DNA of 25,487 nucleotides from contig JBFKQC010000059.1 in the NCBI GenBank assembly GCA_041627895.1, forward strand, positions 1-25,487. The letters are read 5' to 3'. The DNA is from JBFKQC01 sp041627895. Its GTDB lineage: Bacteria > Pseudomonadota > Alphaproteobacteria > Rhodobacterales > Rhodobacteraceae. This document shows positions 7,844-15,160 of this stretch, piece by piece. The notes below the pieces were generated by a model that saw only the letters and a program-made list of their open reading frames with translations, was not told the origin of the DNA and did not search any database. The stretch's first letter is position 1. Each line of letters begins with the position of its first letter. The position numbers and the translations under genes are program-made.

Positions 7844-8150
7844 GGTTTCCCCCGGAATCCTGCAGGTCTGGTCCGTCGCCCGCACCATCGCGGGAATCTC
7901 CGGCGGCGACAACCGCCCGGGGCGTCGCGGCGGCGCGGCGGCGCGGCGAACGGTCTGGTAGGGTCCCGTTAACCGCGGTCGGGGCATAACCCCACGCGCA
8001 AGCTTGCCATGGCGCCGGGCAGAAATCCGGTGCCGACAGCCCCGGTCCAGGGGTCCGAAGCCCGCCGTATCACCGGGTGCAGGACCTCGTCCGAACCGGC
8101 CGAACAAAGGACATGGACGCCGAAGGCAGCGGCGCCGTTGCTCCCTTCTT

Positions 8151-8169
8151 TCGCGGGTCAGACCCGCGA
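8151..8169. repeat. Perfect 8-bp-stem hairpin in the fumarase/subtilase gap
   Basis: TCGCGGGT (8151-8158) pairs with ACCCGCGA (8162-8169) across a 3-nt loop. A pyrimidine run (CCCTTCTTT) precedes it on the plus strand, but no U tract follows the stem in either direction. It could be a transcript-processing site, a Rho-linked terminator or a regulator site. Confidence 0.4.
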
Positions 8170-8232
8170 CCAGCCAGCGAGATCAGGGCGCCCCGCGGCG
8201 CATCGGAAACGCGGCCCCGCCGGGCCGCGCCG

Positions 8233-8256
8233 GGACGGCATTCGCGGATGCCGTCC
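8233..8256 (-). terminator. Perfect 9-bp-stem hairpin just after the subtilase stop
   Basis: GGACGGCAT (8233-8241) pairs with ATGCCGTCC (8248-8256) across a 6-nt loop, starting 11 bp beyond the subtilase stop. The position suggests 3'-end formation for the three-gene operon. No U tract follows on the minus strand, so termination may need Rho. Confidence 0.45.
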
Positions 8257-8267
8257 GCGGCGGCGGT

Positions 8268-10421
8268 TCAGCGCCGCATCGCCGCCTGCGGGGTCGCGGC
8301 CTCGGCCAGCACCCGGTCGCGGCCGCGCCGCGCCTTCAGATCGGGATTGCCGTCATAGATCCGCCCCGCCGCGGTATCCGGCAAGGCCGGGCCATGCGTC
8401 ATCGCGGCCAGGAACGCCGTCCGCGCCGCGGCGCTGGTCAGCCCCGGATTGGCGTCCAGGAAATCCGCCGCCGCGCGCGCCACCATCGGCGCCGAGACGC
8501 TGGTGCCGTTGATCACCAGCGATCCGCCCGACCGGCTGGAGGCGCCGATCACCCCGCCGAACACGTCCGAGCGGTCCGACGGCGCGGCCAGATCCGGCGG
8601 CGCCATGCCCGCCGATCCCGCCCCGGAATAGAGCGCCGGCAGGTGCCCCTCGTGATAGCGGCTGCCCGCCACCCGGATCATCCCCGGCGCCGTGGCCATG
8701 CCGCTGAGCGTGCCGTAGCGGTTCATGCCGGCCGCGTCGGGCAGGGGCCGCGCGCGTTCCTCCAGGATCGCGGCGGCCTCGTCGGCAGGCGTCGACACCT
8801 GGTCGGCCAGTTCCGACCCATAGCCCTGGCGGCGATGGCCCGGCGGCGCGTCGTCGCGCTGAATCCAGGCCTCGATCCGCTCTCCCGCCTGCAGGTCGGC
8901 GCGCGCGGTGATCCGCCATTCGCCCGCGGGCAGGGCCGGCCCGCCCCCGGCTATGGGCGCGCTCGGCCCCAGCGCGATCAGCACGCGCAGCTTCGGGTCG
9001 TCCCCGTCGCCGGAAAGCTGCAGCGAATCGAGCCGGTCGACGCTGACCCGCGCCAGAACCGCGCCGCCATGGGCCGGATCGCAGAGCGTGTGCGCCTCGA
9101 CCGCGTCGCCCTGCAGATCGAGGTCCAGGTCCAGCGTCAGCGCGCCTGCCGGCACCCGCGAGGCGGTGGCATGCGCGATCGACAGCGCCAGCGTGCCGGT
9201 CTCGGCGCGCCGCGGCAGCCAGAGCTCCAGGTAGTTCGGCGAGCGGTCCGCCGGCAGCGTCCGCCAGACCAGCGCCAGTTCGGTTTCGCCGTCGGCCGCG
9301 GCCGCCCGCGCGGCGTGGTTCTGCCGCAGATAGCGGTTCCCGGCGGCCATCGGCACGATCACCGGACCCAGCAGGTCGTCCGCGGGCGCCTCGGCGCCGG
9401 TCAGCACCTGCTCGACCGCGCGCTCGAACGGGTCGGCGCCGTTATGCGGCCCGCCCGACAGCCCGTAGCTGAAGTTGATCACCAGCGGCAGCTTGCGGCC
9501 CGCCGCGGCCGAGGCCTCGGCCGCGATCCTGCGGGCGCGCCCGACGATATAGCGCAGCCCCGCCAGCGCGAAGAGCTTGTAGAGCGCGCCGGAAGTCTCG
9601 CGCGTCACCTGCCGGTGCAACTGCACCGCGACGATCCGCCGGTTGACCGGATCGGCGCCGTTGTTCTCCGGCGGCAGGCCCGCCGCATAGAGCCGCGGAT
9701 CGCTGGGATAGCCCGCGGCGCGGTCCAGCACGAAGTTGCCGTGGCTGAAGCGGCGGCCCAGCGTGCCGCGGCCCGCGCGCCGGAAATCCAGCAGCCCGAG
9801 CGCGCGCAGGATGTCCTCTTCGCCGTGATGGGCGGCGCGCGCGGCCTCCAGGTCGGCACGCGTGTATTCGCGCCCGAAAAGCACCGGCGAGGCTGTGCCC
9901 GCCACCGCGTCGCCGTCCTGCAGCCAGTAGAAATCGGTGCGCGGGGTGCCGTGCCGGTCGACGAAACGGTCGTGGTTCGGGTTGATCGCGTCGTCGATCA
10001 CGCCGGTCACCACCACCCGTTCGGGCGCGGCATGGCCGGGCAGGGCATAGCCAGGATCGGCCCGGGTATCGACCGACGCGGGCACCTGGCCCGGTTCCAG
10101 CGGGGCCAGCTGGACATAGCTTTCGGCCTCGTCGGTCGGGTCGGCGAGGTCCTCGAGCCCGGCGATCTCGGACAGCGCGATCAGGCTGTGCCGCGGGCCA
10201 TCGCCGCCGCCCGGATCGAAGCGCCACGAGATCACCGAGCCGTCGGGTGCCGGGCCGCCCGCGCGCGTGGCGAGCGACAGCGCGTAAAACGGCCCGCCGG
10301 GCGCGCGGAAGGCGTCGAGGTCGAAGGCCGCGCCGCCGGCCTCGCGCAGCCATTGCGTATAGGGGTCGAGCGCCGCGATGCCGCGCGCGCGCGCGGCTTT
10401 CCATTCGAACGGGGCGGGCAT
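8268..10421 (-). CDS. Divergent subtilase (S8-like) serine protease
   Basis: This 717-aa protein retains the subtilase catalytic triad in altered contexts: Asp in VVVTGVIDDAI (D143), His in FSHGNFVLDRAAG (H227) and Ser in INGTSVSAPMVARAAA (S641, the GTSxxAP motif). Conserved core strands are also visible: LPLVINFSYGLSG and VIVPMAAGN, the latter normally carrying the oxyanion-hole region. Between AAGN (about 360) and the Ser motif lie about 270 residues, more than in simple subtilisins, partly a beta-rich insert. No signal peptide, prodomain or membrane anchor is evident, so it looks cytoplasmic or exported by a non-Sec route. The start ATG lies 3 bp after the stop of the haloperoxidase-like gene, so the two are tightly coupled. 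Substrate unknown; cleavage of its operon neighbour is one possibility. Confidence 0.87.
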   Translation of the reverse strand: MPAPFEWKAARARGIAALDPYTQWLREAGGAAFDLDAFRAPGGPFYALSLATRAGGPAPDGSVISWRFDPGGGDGPRHSLIALSEIAGLEDLADPTDEAESYVQLAPLEPGQVPASVDTRADPGYALPGHAAPERVVVTGVIDDAINPNHDRFVDRHGTPRTDFYWLQDGDAVAGTASPVLFGREYTRADLEAARAAHHGEEDILRALGLLDFRRAGRGTLGRRFSHGNFVLDRAAGYPSDPRLYAAGLPPENNGADPVNRRIVAVQLHRQVTRETSGALYKLFALAGLRYIVGRARRIAAEASAAAGRKLPLVINFSYGLSGGPHNGADPFERAVEQVLTGAEAPADDLLGPVIVPMAAGNRYLRQNHAARAAAADGETELALVWRTLPADRSPNYLELWLPRRAETGTLALSIAHATASRVPAGALTLDLDLDLQGDAVEAHTLCDPAHGGAVLARVSVDRLDSLQLSGDGDDPKLRVLIALGPSAPIAGGGPALPAGEWRITARADLQAGERIEAWIQRDDAPPGHRRQGYGSELADQVSTPADEAAAILEERARPLPDAAGMNRYGTLSGMATAPGMIRVAGSRYHEGHLPALYSGAGSAGMAPPDLAAPSDRSDVFGGVIGASSRSGGSLVINGTSVSAPMVARAAADFLDANPGLTSAAARTAFLAAMTHGPALPDTAAGRIYDGNPDLKARRGRDRVLAEAATPQAAMRR

Positions 10422-10424
10422 GGC

Positions 10425-11603
10425 CTAGCTCCATTCCTCGGCGGCGAGATCCCACAGCGCCTTGAGCTGGGTCGAGGTCTCGATGCCGGCGATCGCCCTG
10501 GCGCCGAGCGTGACGCCATGGCCGCGGCCCGGCGCGCCGTGGCGCTCGCCGTCGCGGAAATAGTCCGAGATCTGGAAATCGGTGTCGCCGACGCCGCGGC
10601 CGTCGAAGGTGACGCCCTTGACGTCCGCCCTGGCGCCTGCGCGCACCGCGAAATACTCGCCCAGCATCAGCCCCAGCGAGGCGCCGGCGATGCTGTCGAC
10701 CGGGTAATGCACCCCGCCGACGGTGCGGTTGACCGCGATACGCTCGGCCTGGCGCATCATCAGCGCCGTCAGCCGCGCGGCGTTGGGCAGGTGCGCCGCC
10801 AGGATCGACAGCACCCGCGCGGTGATCGCCGCCTCGGTGGCATGGCCCGAGGGCAGCGCGCCGTGGCCCGGCATGATCAGGTTGGCCTGCAATTCCGGCG
10901 CGAAGTGGTTCGGCCGCTTGCAGGCGAGGCTCATCTTGATGCGCTGCGCCACGAAGGTGGCGAATTCCTGAGCCGTGGTCATCAGCTCCAGCGTGCGCGG
11001 CGTCCGGTCGACGTCGAGCGGCAGGATCACCCCGAAATAGTGCCGCGGATAGGTCACCTGGGTCAGCGCCTCGGGCATCCGGTCAAAGCGCAGGTCGGCA
11101 TAGTTCAGGATCAGGTCGACCTGGGTGCGGAAATCGGCCATCGTCGGCCGCGTGTAGCTGGCGATCTCGGCGGTCAGGTCGGCCATGCCGGGGCGGTTCC
11201 GGTGAAAGACGTCGATCTTCGCGAAATCGGGGTCGGCCGGGTCGGGATCGGCGGGCACGAAGGCCAGCCCGGTCAGCAGTTCGGCCTGCAGCACGAAGCC
11301 GCGCCCGAGCGGGAACCAGTCCTTGAAATCCGCCGGATCCTCGGGCGCCAGCGGTGCGGGCGTGGCGATGTCCCATTCGGCGCGCGGGCCGATGATCGCG
11401 TCGCGCGCGTTCTCGACCGCGCCGGCCTCCATGGGGGCGATGCCGCCCACGCCGGTGACGCCGGTGACCCCGGTCACGCCGGTCACGCCGGTGACCCCCG
11501 TCACCCCGGTGACGCCCGTCACGCCGGTGACTCCCGTCACCCCGGTGACACCCGTGACCCCGGTCACGCCGGTAGAGCCGCCTGCTTGGGACTTCGACGC
11601 CAT
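10425..11603 (-). CDS. Vanadium haloperoxidase/PAP2-like protein with N-terminal Gly-Val-Thr repeat
   Basis: This 392-aa protein has all three vanadate/phosphate-pocket motifs of the PAP2/vanadium-haloperoxidase fold: K223-x6-R230-P231, P251-S252-G253-H254, and R293-x5-H299-x3-D303. The K-to-R and R-to-H spacing matches vanadium-dependent haloperoxidases, where the final His binds vanadate. Residues 11-52 are 14 tandem Thr-Gly-Val triplets, a collagen-like Gly-x-y tract. The catalytic region has no strongly hydrophobic membrane helices, unlike membrane PAP2 lipid phosphatases, and there is no signal peptide. The ATG at 11603 has AAGGAG about 8 nt upstream. It lies 23 bp after the regulator gene and 3 bp before the subtilase gene. 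Whether it oxidises halides or acts as an acid phosphatase cannot be decided from motifs. Confidence 0.88.
   Translation of the reverse strand: MASKSQAGGSTGVTGVTGVTGVTGVTGVTGVTGVTGVTGVTGVTGVTGVTGVGGIAPMEAGAVENARDAIIGPRAEWDIATPAPLAPEDPADFKDWFPLGRGFVLQAELLTGLAFVPADPDPADPDFAKIDVFHRNRPGMADLTAEIASYTRPTMADFRTQVDLILNYADLRFDRMPEALTQVTYPRHYFGVILPLDVDRTPRTLELMTTAQEFATFVAQRIKMSLACKRPNHFAPELQANLIMPGHGALPSGHATEAAITARVLSILAAHLPNAARLTALMMRQAERIAVNRTVGGVHYPVDSIAGASLGLMLGEYFAVRAGARADVKGVTFDGRGVGDTDFQISDYFRDGERHGAPGRGHGVTLGARAIAGIETSTQLKALWDLAAEEWS
11449..11574 (-). repeat. 14-unit, 9-bp coding tandem repeat (Thr-Gly-Val)14
   Basis: Fourteen 9-bp units run head to tail with no interruption. On the coding strand the unit is close to ACCGGCGTG. 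Units differ at several third-codon positions (GGC, GGG, GGA and GGT for Gly; ACC and ACG for Thr; GTG and GTC for Val), yet the protein repeat is perfect. That pattern suggests selection on the peptide rather than a fresh slippage expansion. Confidence 0.97.
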
Positions 11604-11626
11604 CTCGTTACTCCTTCATCCTTCGG

Positions 11627-13303
11627 TTATTTCTTCGGTATCCCTGAATCGCGCAGCGCCAGGGCCCATTCCTGCCCGGTCGTGAAACCGGCTGCGGCGT
11701 GGGTCGAAAGGTAGCGTTCCACCGTCAGGTCGGGTTCCAGCCGCAACAGCTGCTGCGCCGCCGCGCGGGCCTCGTCGAAGCGTTCCAGCCCGTGCAGCGC
11801 CACCACCCGGGCGCGGTAGCTTGAAATGTGGTTCGGGTTCAGCGCGATGGCCTTGTCGGCCTCGGCCAGCCCCTGCCGGTAATCGTGGTTGCTGAGATAG
11901 GCCGCCGCCGACAGCGTCGAGAAGAAATAGCTTGACGGGTCCAGGGGCGACAGGTGCTTGGCGCGGTTGGTATAGGCCACGGCCTCGGCGCCGCGGCCCT
12001 CGAAGGCGTACATCGTGCCCTTCAGCAGCCAGGCCAGCGCGTTGTTCTCGTCGCCCGCCAGCGCCTGGTCGAACTTCTTGTCGGCGCCGGAATAGTCGCG
12101 CTGCAACTGGTGCTCGACCAGCCCGTTGATCGCCTGCGAGAAGGAACAGGCCGGGTTCGCGGCGAGCGCGCGGTTGATGCTGTCGCGGGCGGCGGCGGCG
12201 TCGCGCGCCAGGCTGTCGCTCCAGCCCTGGGCGACGAACAGGACGTACCATTTCGCCAGCCAGGCCCAGGGCTGCGAAAAGCCCGGCCCGCGGCGGGTGA
12301 TCTCTTCGAGATGCTGGCGCGCGCGGGAAAAGCTCGCCAGGTCCAGCCGGTGCATCAGCGCGATCGCCGACATCAGCAGCGTGTGCGTCGCCACGTCGCC
12401 GACCTTGCCCAGGGCCGCGGCCCGGATCGAGGCGTTGAAGATCGAGCGCGCCAGGAAATGCGCGATCTCGCCCGCGCATTCGGTGTCGCCCTCGACGATC
12501 GAGGCCAGCGAAGTGCGGAAGCTGCGGGTCTCGGCGATCCGGCCGCCGTTGACCTCGACGAAATCGACGTCGATCAGCACCGCGTCGCCGCGCCGGCGGG
12601 TGTGGCCGGTGGCCAGATAGTCGACCTTGAAGCGGTTCTTCAGCTCCAGCAGGCCGCTTTCGCGGAACGTGTCGTGGCGGCAAGAGAGGTGCGAAATGAC
12701 GTCGAGCCCCGGCGCCCGCGACATCTGCCGCGCGACGTCCGAGGCCAGCATGTCGCCCAGCAGGTCCAGCCGCCCGGTTTCGCCGACCCAGACGAATGGC
12801 AGCACCGCGATCGTCGGGCGCAGCGTCACCGCGGGCGGAAACGCGGTGGCCCTGCCGCCCGGCGCCATCAAAACCGGCCGGCCCAGCGCCAGCGACTGGC
12901 GCTCGCGGTAGAGCCATTGCTCGAACCCGTCCTCGCCGGGGATCTCGATCCCCTCGAAGAACTGCCCCTCCTTCGGGACGCCGACGATGCGGGTGTTGTT
13001 CATCAACAGCGTGACGCGGGTCTTCTCGGCGTCGATCAGGTCGCCGAAATGCTCGCCGAATTCGCGCTTCAGCACGGCGAGCGCCTGGCGCAGGCTGGCG
13101 CGGCCGTGTTCCGGGCCGGAAAGCGACCACAGCGCATCCTGCAGCCAGCTTCGGGTGCGCGTGCCCTCGGGCGCGGTCGCCAGCATCGCCAGCAGCGCCG
13201 AGTGCTTGGCCCCGAGCCGCACCGGGTGCTGGTCCGGGCCGAGATGGCAGGAGAACGGACCGAAAAGCCGCAACTGCAACAGCCCGGGCCGGTCACTCGC
13301 CAT
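11627..13303 (-). CDS. SARP/BTAD-like winged-helix regulator with TolB-like and TPR domains
   Basis: This 558-aa protein starts with a domain like the winged-helix DNA-binding region of SARP/BTAD-type activators (about residues 5-100: LLQLRLFGPF, RLGAKHSALLAMLA, SLRQALAVLKREFG). A TolB-N-like segment beginning RPTIAVLPFVW (about 165-290) follows, then TPR-like helical repeats to the end (for example NNALAWLLKGTMYAFEGR, ADKAIALNPNHISSYRA). No membrane helix is seen, so it should be cytoplasmic. The ATG at 13303 has GGGAGGGA about 7 nt upstream; an earlier in-frame ATG adds only unconserved residues. It is the first gene of the cluster and divergent from a small unknown gene, so it most likely controls the cluster and perhaps itself. 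The signal sensed by the TolB/TPR part is unknown. Confidence 0.85.
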   Translation of the reverse strand: MASDRPGLLQLRLFGPFSCHLGPDQHPVRLGAKHSALLAMLATAPEGTRTRSWLQDALWSLSGPEHGRASLRQALAVLKREFGEHFGDLIDAEKTRVTLLMNNTRIVGVPKEGQFFEGIEIPGEDGFEQWLYRERQSLALGRPVLMAPGGRATAFPPAVTLRPTIAVLPFVWVGETGRLDLLGDMLASDVARQMSRAPGLDVISHLSCRHDTFRESGLLELKNRFKVDYLATGHTRRRGDAVLIDVDFVEVNGGRIAETRSFRTSLASIVEGDTECAGEIAHFLARSIFNASIRAAALGKVGDVATHTLLMSAIALMHRLDLASFSRARQHLEEITRRGPGFSQPWAWLAKWYVLFVAQGWSDSLARDAAAARDSINRALAANPACSFSQAINGLVEHQLQRDYSGADKKFDQALAGDENNALAWLLKGTMYAFEGRGAEAVAYTNRAKHLSPLDPSSYFFSTLSAAAYLSNHDYRQGLAEADKAIALNPNHISSYRARVVALHGLERFDEARAAAQQLLRLEPDLTVERYLSTHAAAGFTTGQEWALALRDSGIPKK

Positions 13304-13414
13304 GTCATCCCTCCCACTCGCTGATTTCAGATTACACGGGGGTTGAGACAGGTGAAGCCAATTCACGCATTATTAACGTTCCGCAAGTTGCATTGCCGCA
13401 GGCACGCCCCGATC
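13304..13414. promoter_or_regulatory. Divergent promoter region with GTGAA-N5-TTCAC inverted repeat
   Basis: This stretch is the most AT-rich in its neighbourhood and separates the regulator (minus) from a small gene (plus). A perfect inverted repeat GTGAA (13352-13356) / TTCAC (13362-13366) overlaps a possible minus-strand -35 (TTCACC, 13356-13351), paired with a -10-like TAATCT (13334-13329) at 16-bp spacing. A plus-strand -35 TTGAGA (13343-13348) with CATTAT (13368-13373) is weaker, with 19-bp spacing. The positions are those expected for an operator, but the assignment is inference. Confidence 0.35.
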
Positions 13415-13642
13415 ATGCGCGGCACCAAGTTTAAAGGCAGAGTGGAAAAGGTGTTCGATTCATTGCCCGAATTGGATGGTTTGCGGGACCTCGGCGATTT
13501 CTGCATCGCCTGGCCCGAACTCAGGGAATTGGTGGCGAAGGACGCGATCGAGGCCAGCGACCTTTCCGAAGACGCCAAAGAGGTCGTGGCCTGGCTCTCG
13601 CTTCTGGCCGACAAGGTCTGCCGCCAGCCGCCGGGGCCTTAG
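13415..13642 (+). CDS. Small hypothetical protein
   Basis: This 75-aa product is not recognised. It starts MRGTKFKGRVEK and continues as an acidic, amphipathic helical protein (ELRELVAKDAIEASD, EDAKEVVAWLSLLADKV) with no signal peptide or membrane helix. A longer reading from GTG 13352 or TTG 13343 is possible, but that extension includes TTA codons and palindromic promoter-like sequence, so I prefer the ATG at 13415 even though its ribosome-binding site is weak. Codon choice is less GC-biased than in neighbouring genes, especially at the 5' end, which could mean recent acquisition or weak expression. It is divergent from the regulator of the haloperoxidase/subtilase cluster and converges with pcaB across 21 bp. 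Confidence 0.55.
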   Translation: MRGTKFKGRVEKVFDSLPELDGLRDLGDFCIAWPELRELVAKDAIEASDLSEDAKEVVAWLSLLADKVCRQPPGP

Positions 13643-13663
13643 CGCCGGCAGGGCGGTCCCGTC

Positions 13664-15010
13664 CTAGCCGTCCCGACCTGCCGCGATTTCGGCGGCGCGT
13701 GCCGCGAAGGCGCGGGCCTCGTCCGGGGCGGTGCCAAGCTGGCCCGCAGGCGTGAACAGCGCGCCGAGGTCCAGGTCGGGCCAGCGTTCGGCGGCCAGCC
13801 GCGCCAGCGGCACGGCCTTGGCCGCCGCGGCCCCGCACAGCGTCTTGACCTCGGCCTGCGCCTCGGGCCGCGGCATGTGCGCCGCCAGCGCGAAGGACAG
13901 CGCCTCGGCATAGATCAGCCCGGTGCCGTCGTCGATGCCGCGCGCCATCGCCGCCGGCTCGGGCTGCAGACCCTCCGCCAGGTCCGCCGCCACGGCGAGC
14001 CCGCGCGCAAGTGCCAGGCAAAGCTGCGGCAGCGCCAGCCATTCGCCCAGCCAGCCCGCGCCGTCGCGCTGCTGCCGGTGCAGCCCGGCGCCCTGAATCG
14101 CCGCGTTCAGCGCCGCCGCGTGGCGCGCCAGCGCCACGAGCAGCGAGGGCAGGACCGGGTTCGACTTTTGCGGCATGGTCGACGACCCGCCGCCGGTGGC
14201 CAGCCGCACCTCGCCGATGCCGGACTGGGTCATCAGGATGAGGTCCTCGCCGACCTTGCCCAGCGTCGCCGCGGTGCCGGCGATCCAGCCCGAAAGCGCG
14301 CCGATCCGGTCGCGCTCGGCATGCCAGGACCCGCCGGGATCGGCAAGCTTCAGCGCCGCGGCCAGGCGGGCGCGCACCTCGGGGCCCTTCGGCCCCATCG
14401 CCGCCAGCGTTCCGGCCGCGCCCGAAAGCGAGACGCAAAGCAGATCGTCGCGCACCGGCGCCAGCCGGCCGAGATGGCGGACCAGCGGCCTGCCCCAGCC
14501 CGCGGCGACGGCGCCGAAGCTGGTGACGGTGGCGGCCTGGGAATAGGTGCGCGCCGCCATCGGCAGATCGGCATGGGCCGCCGCGAGCCGCCCGAGCGCG
14601 CGGATCGTCCGGGCGAGGGCCTTTTCCTGGATCGCCAGCACCTGCCGGAGGCGCAGGATCAGCCCGGTCTCCATGATGTCCTGGCTGGTGGCGCCCCAGT
14701 GCACGAATTGCGCATGCTCGGGCGCCTGCATCGCGGCGCGGAACGCCTTGACCAGCGCCGGCACGCTGACCGCGCTGATGCCGGTTTCGGCGGCGAGCGC
14801 GGCCGGGTCGATCAGCACCTCCTGCGCGGCGCGGTGGATCGCCAGGGCGGAGATTTCCGGGATCAGACCAAGCTCGCCCTGCGCCTTGGCAAGCTCGCCC
14901 TCGACCAGCAGCATGGCGCGGATCTCGGCGCTGTCGGAGAAGAGCGTCGCGACCTCGGGGTCGAGGAACAAGTCGCGGAAGATGGCGCTGTCGAAGGGCG
15001 TGGCGGGCAT
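13664..15010 (-). CDS. pcaB: 3-carboxy-cis,cis-muconate cycloisomerase
   Basis: PcaB converts 3-carboxy-cis,cis-muconate, the product of protocatechuate 3,4-dioxygenase, to 4-carboxymuconolactone. The 448-aa product belongs to the fumarase/aspartase superfamily: HWGATSQD is at 104-111, and the superfamily signature GGGSSTMPQKSNP at 273-285. The FVHWGATSQD and SSTMPQKSNPVLP forms are typical of PcaB rather than adenylosuccinate lyase, and the pca neighbourhood supports this. The ATG at 15010 begins the usual N-terminus. It is the last gene of the catabolic cluster, 150 bp after the BKACE gene; that gap contains an 8-bp tandem repeat, so pcaB could have its own promoter or processing site. Confidence 0.94.
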   Translation of the reverse strand: MPATPFDSAIFRDLFLDPEVATLFSDSAEIRAMLLVEGELAKAQGELGLIPEISALAIHRAAQEVLIDPAALAAETGISAVSVPALVKAFRAAMQAPEHAQFVHWGATSQDIMETGLILRLRQVLAIQEKALARTIRALGRLAAAHADLPMAARTYSQAATVTSFGAVAAGWGRPLVRHLGRLAPVRDDLLCVSLSGAAGTLAAMGPKGPEVRARLAAALKLADPGGSWHAERDRIGALSGWIAGTAATLGKVGEDLILMTQSGIGEVRLATGGGSSTMPQKSNPVLPSLLVALARHAAALNAAIQGAGLHRQQRDGAGWLGEWLALPQLCLALARGLAVAADLAEGLQPEPAAMARGIDDGTGLIYAEALSFALAAHMPRPEAQAEVKTLCGAAAAKAVPLARLAAERWPDLDLGALFTPAGQLGTAPDEARAFAARAAEIAAGRDG

Positions 15011-15060
15011 CGGGCTCAGCTCAGGGATTGCGGGGGCGGGGCGGGACGGGGCATTCGTTC

Positions 15061-15100
15061 ACCGGATAACCGGATAACCGGATAACCGGATAACCGGATG
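15061..15100. repeat. 8-bp tandem repeat, five units, between BKACE and pcaB
   Basis: Four exact copies of ACCGGATA (15061-15092) are followed by ACCGGATG (15093-15100). The array lies 51 bp upstream of the pcaB start in the BKACE-pcaB gap. An 8-bp unit changes spacing or frame when it slips, so copy number could vary between strains and alter the leader length or an upstream promoter spacing. Confidence 0.95.
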
Positions 15101-15160
15101 GCTGGTAACATTCTGATATCCATCGTCCCGATCGGTCCGGCGCGCACGAGATCGACGGGC

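Larger units (their letters stand above)
7844..8267. other. Gene-free region upstream of fumarase and downstream of the subtilase
   Basis: No credible gene lies in these 424 bp. Open frames here are composition-driven extensions without recognisable sequence or ribosome-binding sites. The region must hold the fumarase promoter; the best minus-strand guess is TTGTCG (near 7912) with a poor -10, which I do not consider convincing. Two perfect short hairpins are listed separately. Confidence 0.6.

Noticed and set aside
8077..8358. 93-codon plus-strand frame in the fumarase/subtilase gap
   Set aside because: No ribosome-binding site, Arg/Ser/Pro-rich product, and it runs into the antisense of the subtilase gene.
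11449..11574. CRISPR or intergenic minisatellite explanation for the 9-bp array
   Set aside because: There are no spacers, and the array is in frame within a gene with a perfect peptide repeat, so it is a coding repeat.
8004..11714. 1236-codon open frame on the plus strand
   Set aside because: It runs antisense to the subtilase and haloperoxidase-like genes, which have clear family motifs, and its product is an Arg/Gly/His-rich low-complexity sequence. Long antisense frames are expected at this GC content.
11954..13324. 456-codon plus-strand open frame opposite the TolB/TPR regulator
   Set aside because: Low-complexity antisense translation; the minus strand has coherent winged-helix, TolB-like and TPR sequence and a good ribosome-binding site.
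13343..13414. N-terminal extension of the small plus-strand gene from TTG or GTG
   Set aside because: The extension covers promoter-like and palindromic sequence and uses TTA codons that are foreign to this genome; the ATG at 13415 is preferred.
13664..15010. Adenylosuccinate lyase or argininosuccinate lyase for the superfamily gene
   Set aside because: The motif forms and the location in a pob/pca cluster fit PcaB better.
15061..15100. Replication-origin-like iterons
   Set aside because: Only five 8-bp units, no DnaA boxes or AT-rich stretch, and no replication gene nearby; the array is within a catabolic operon.
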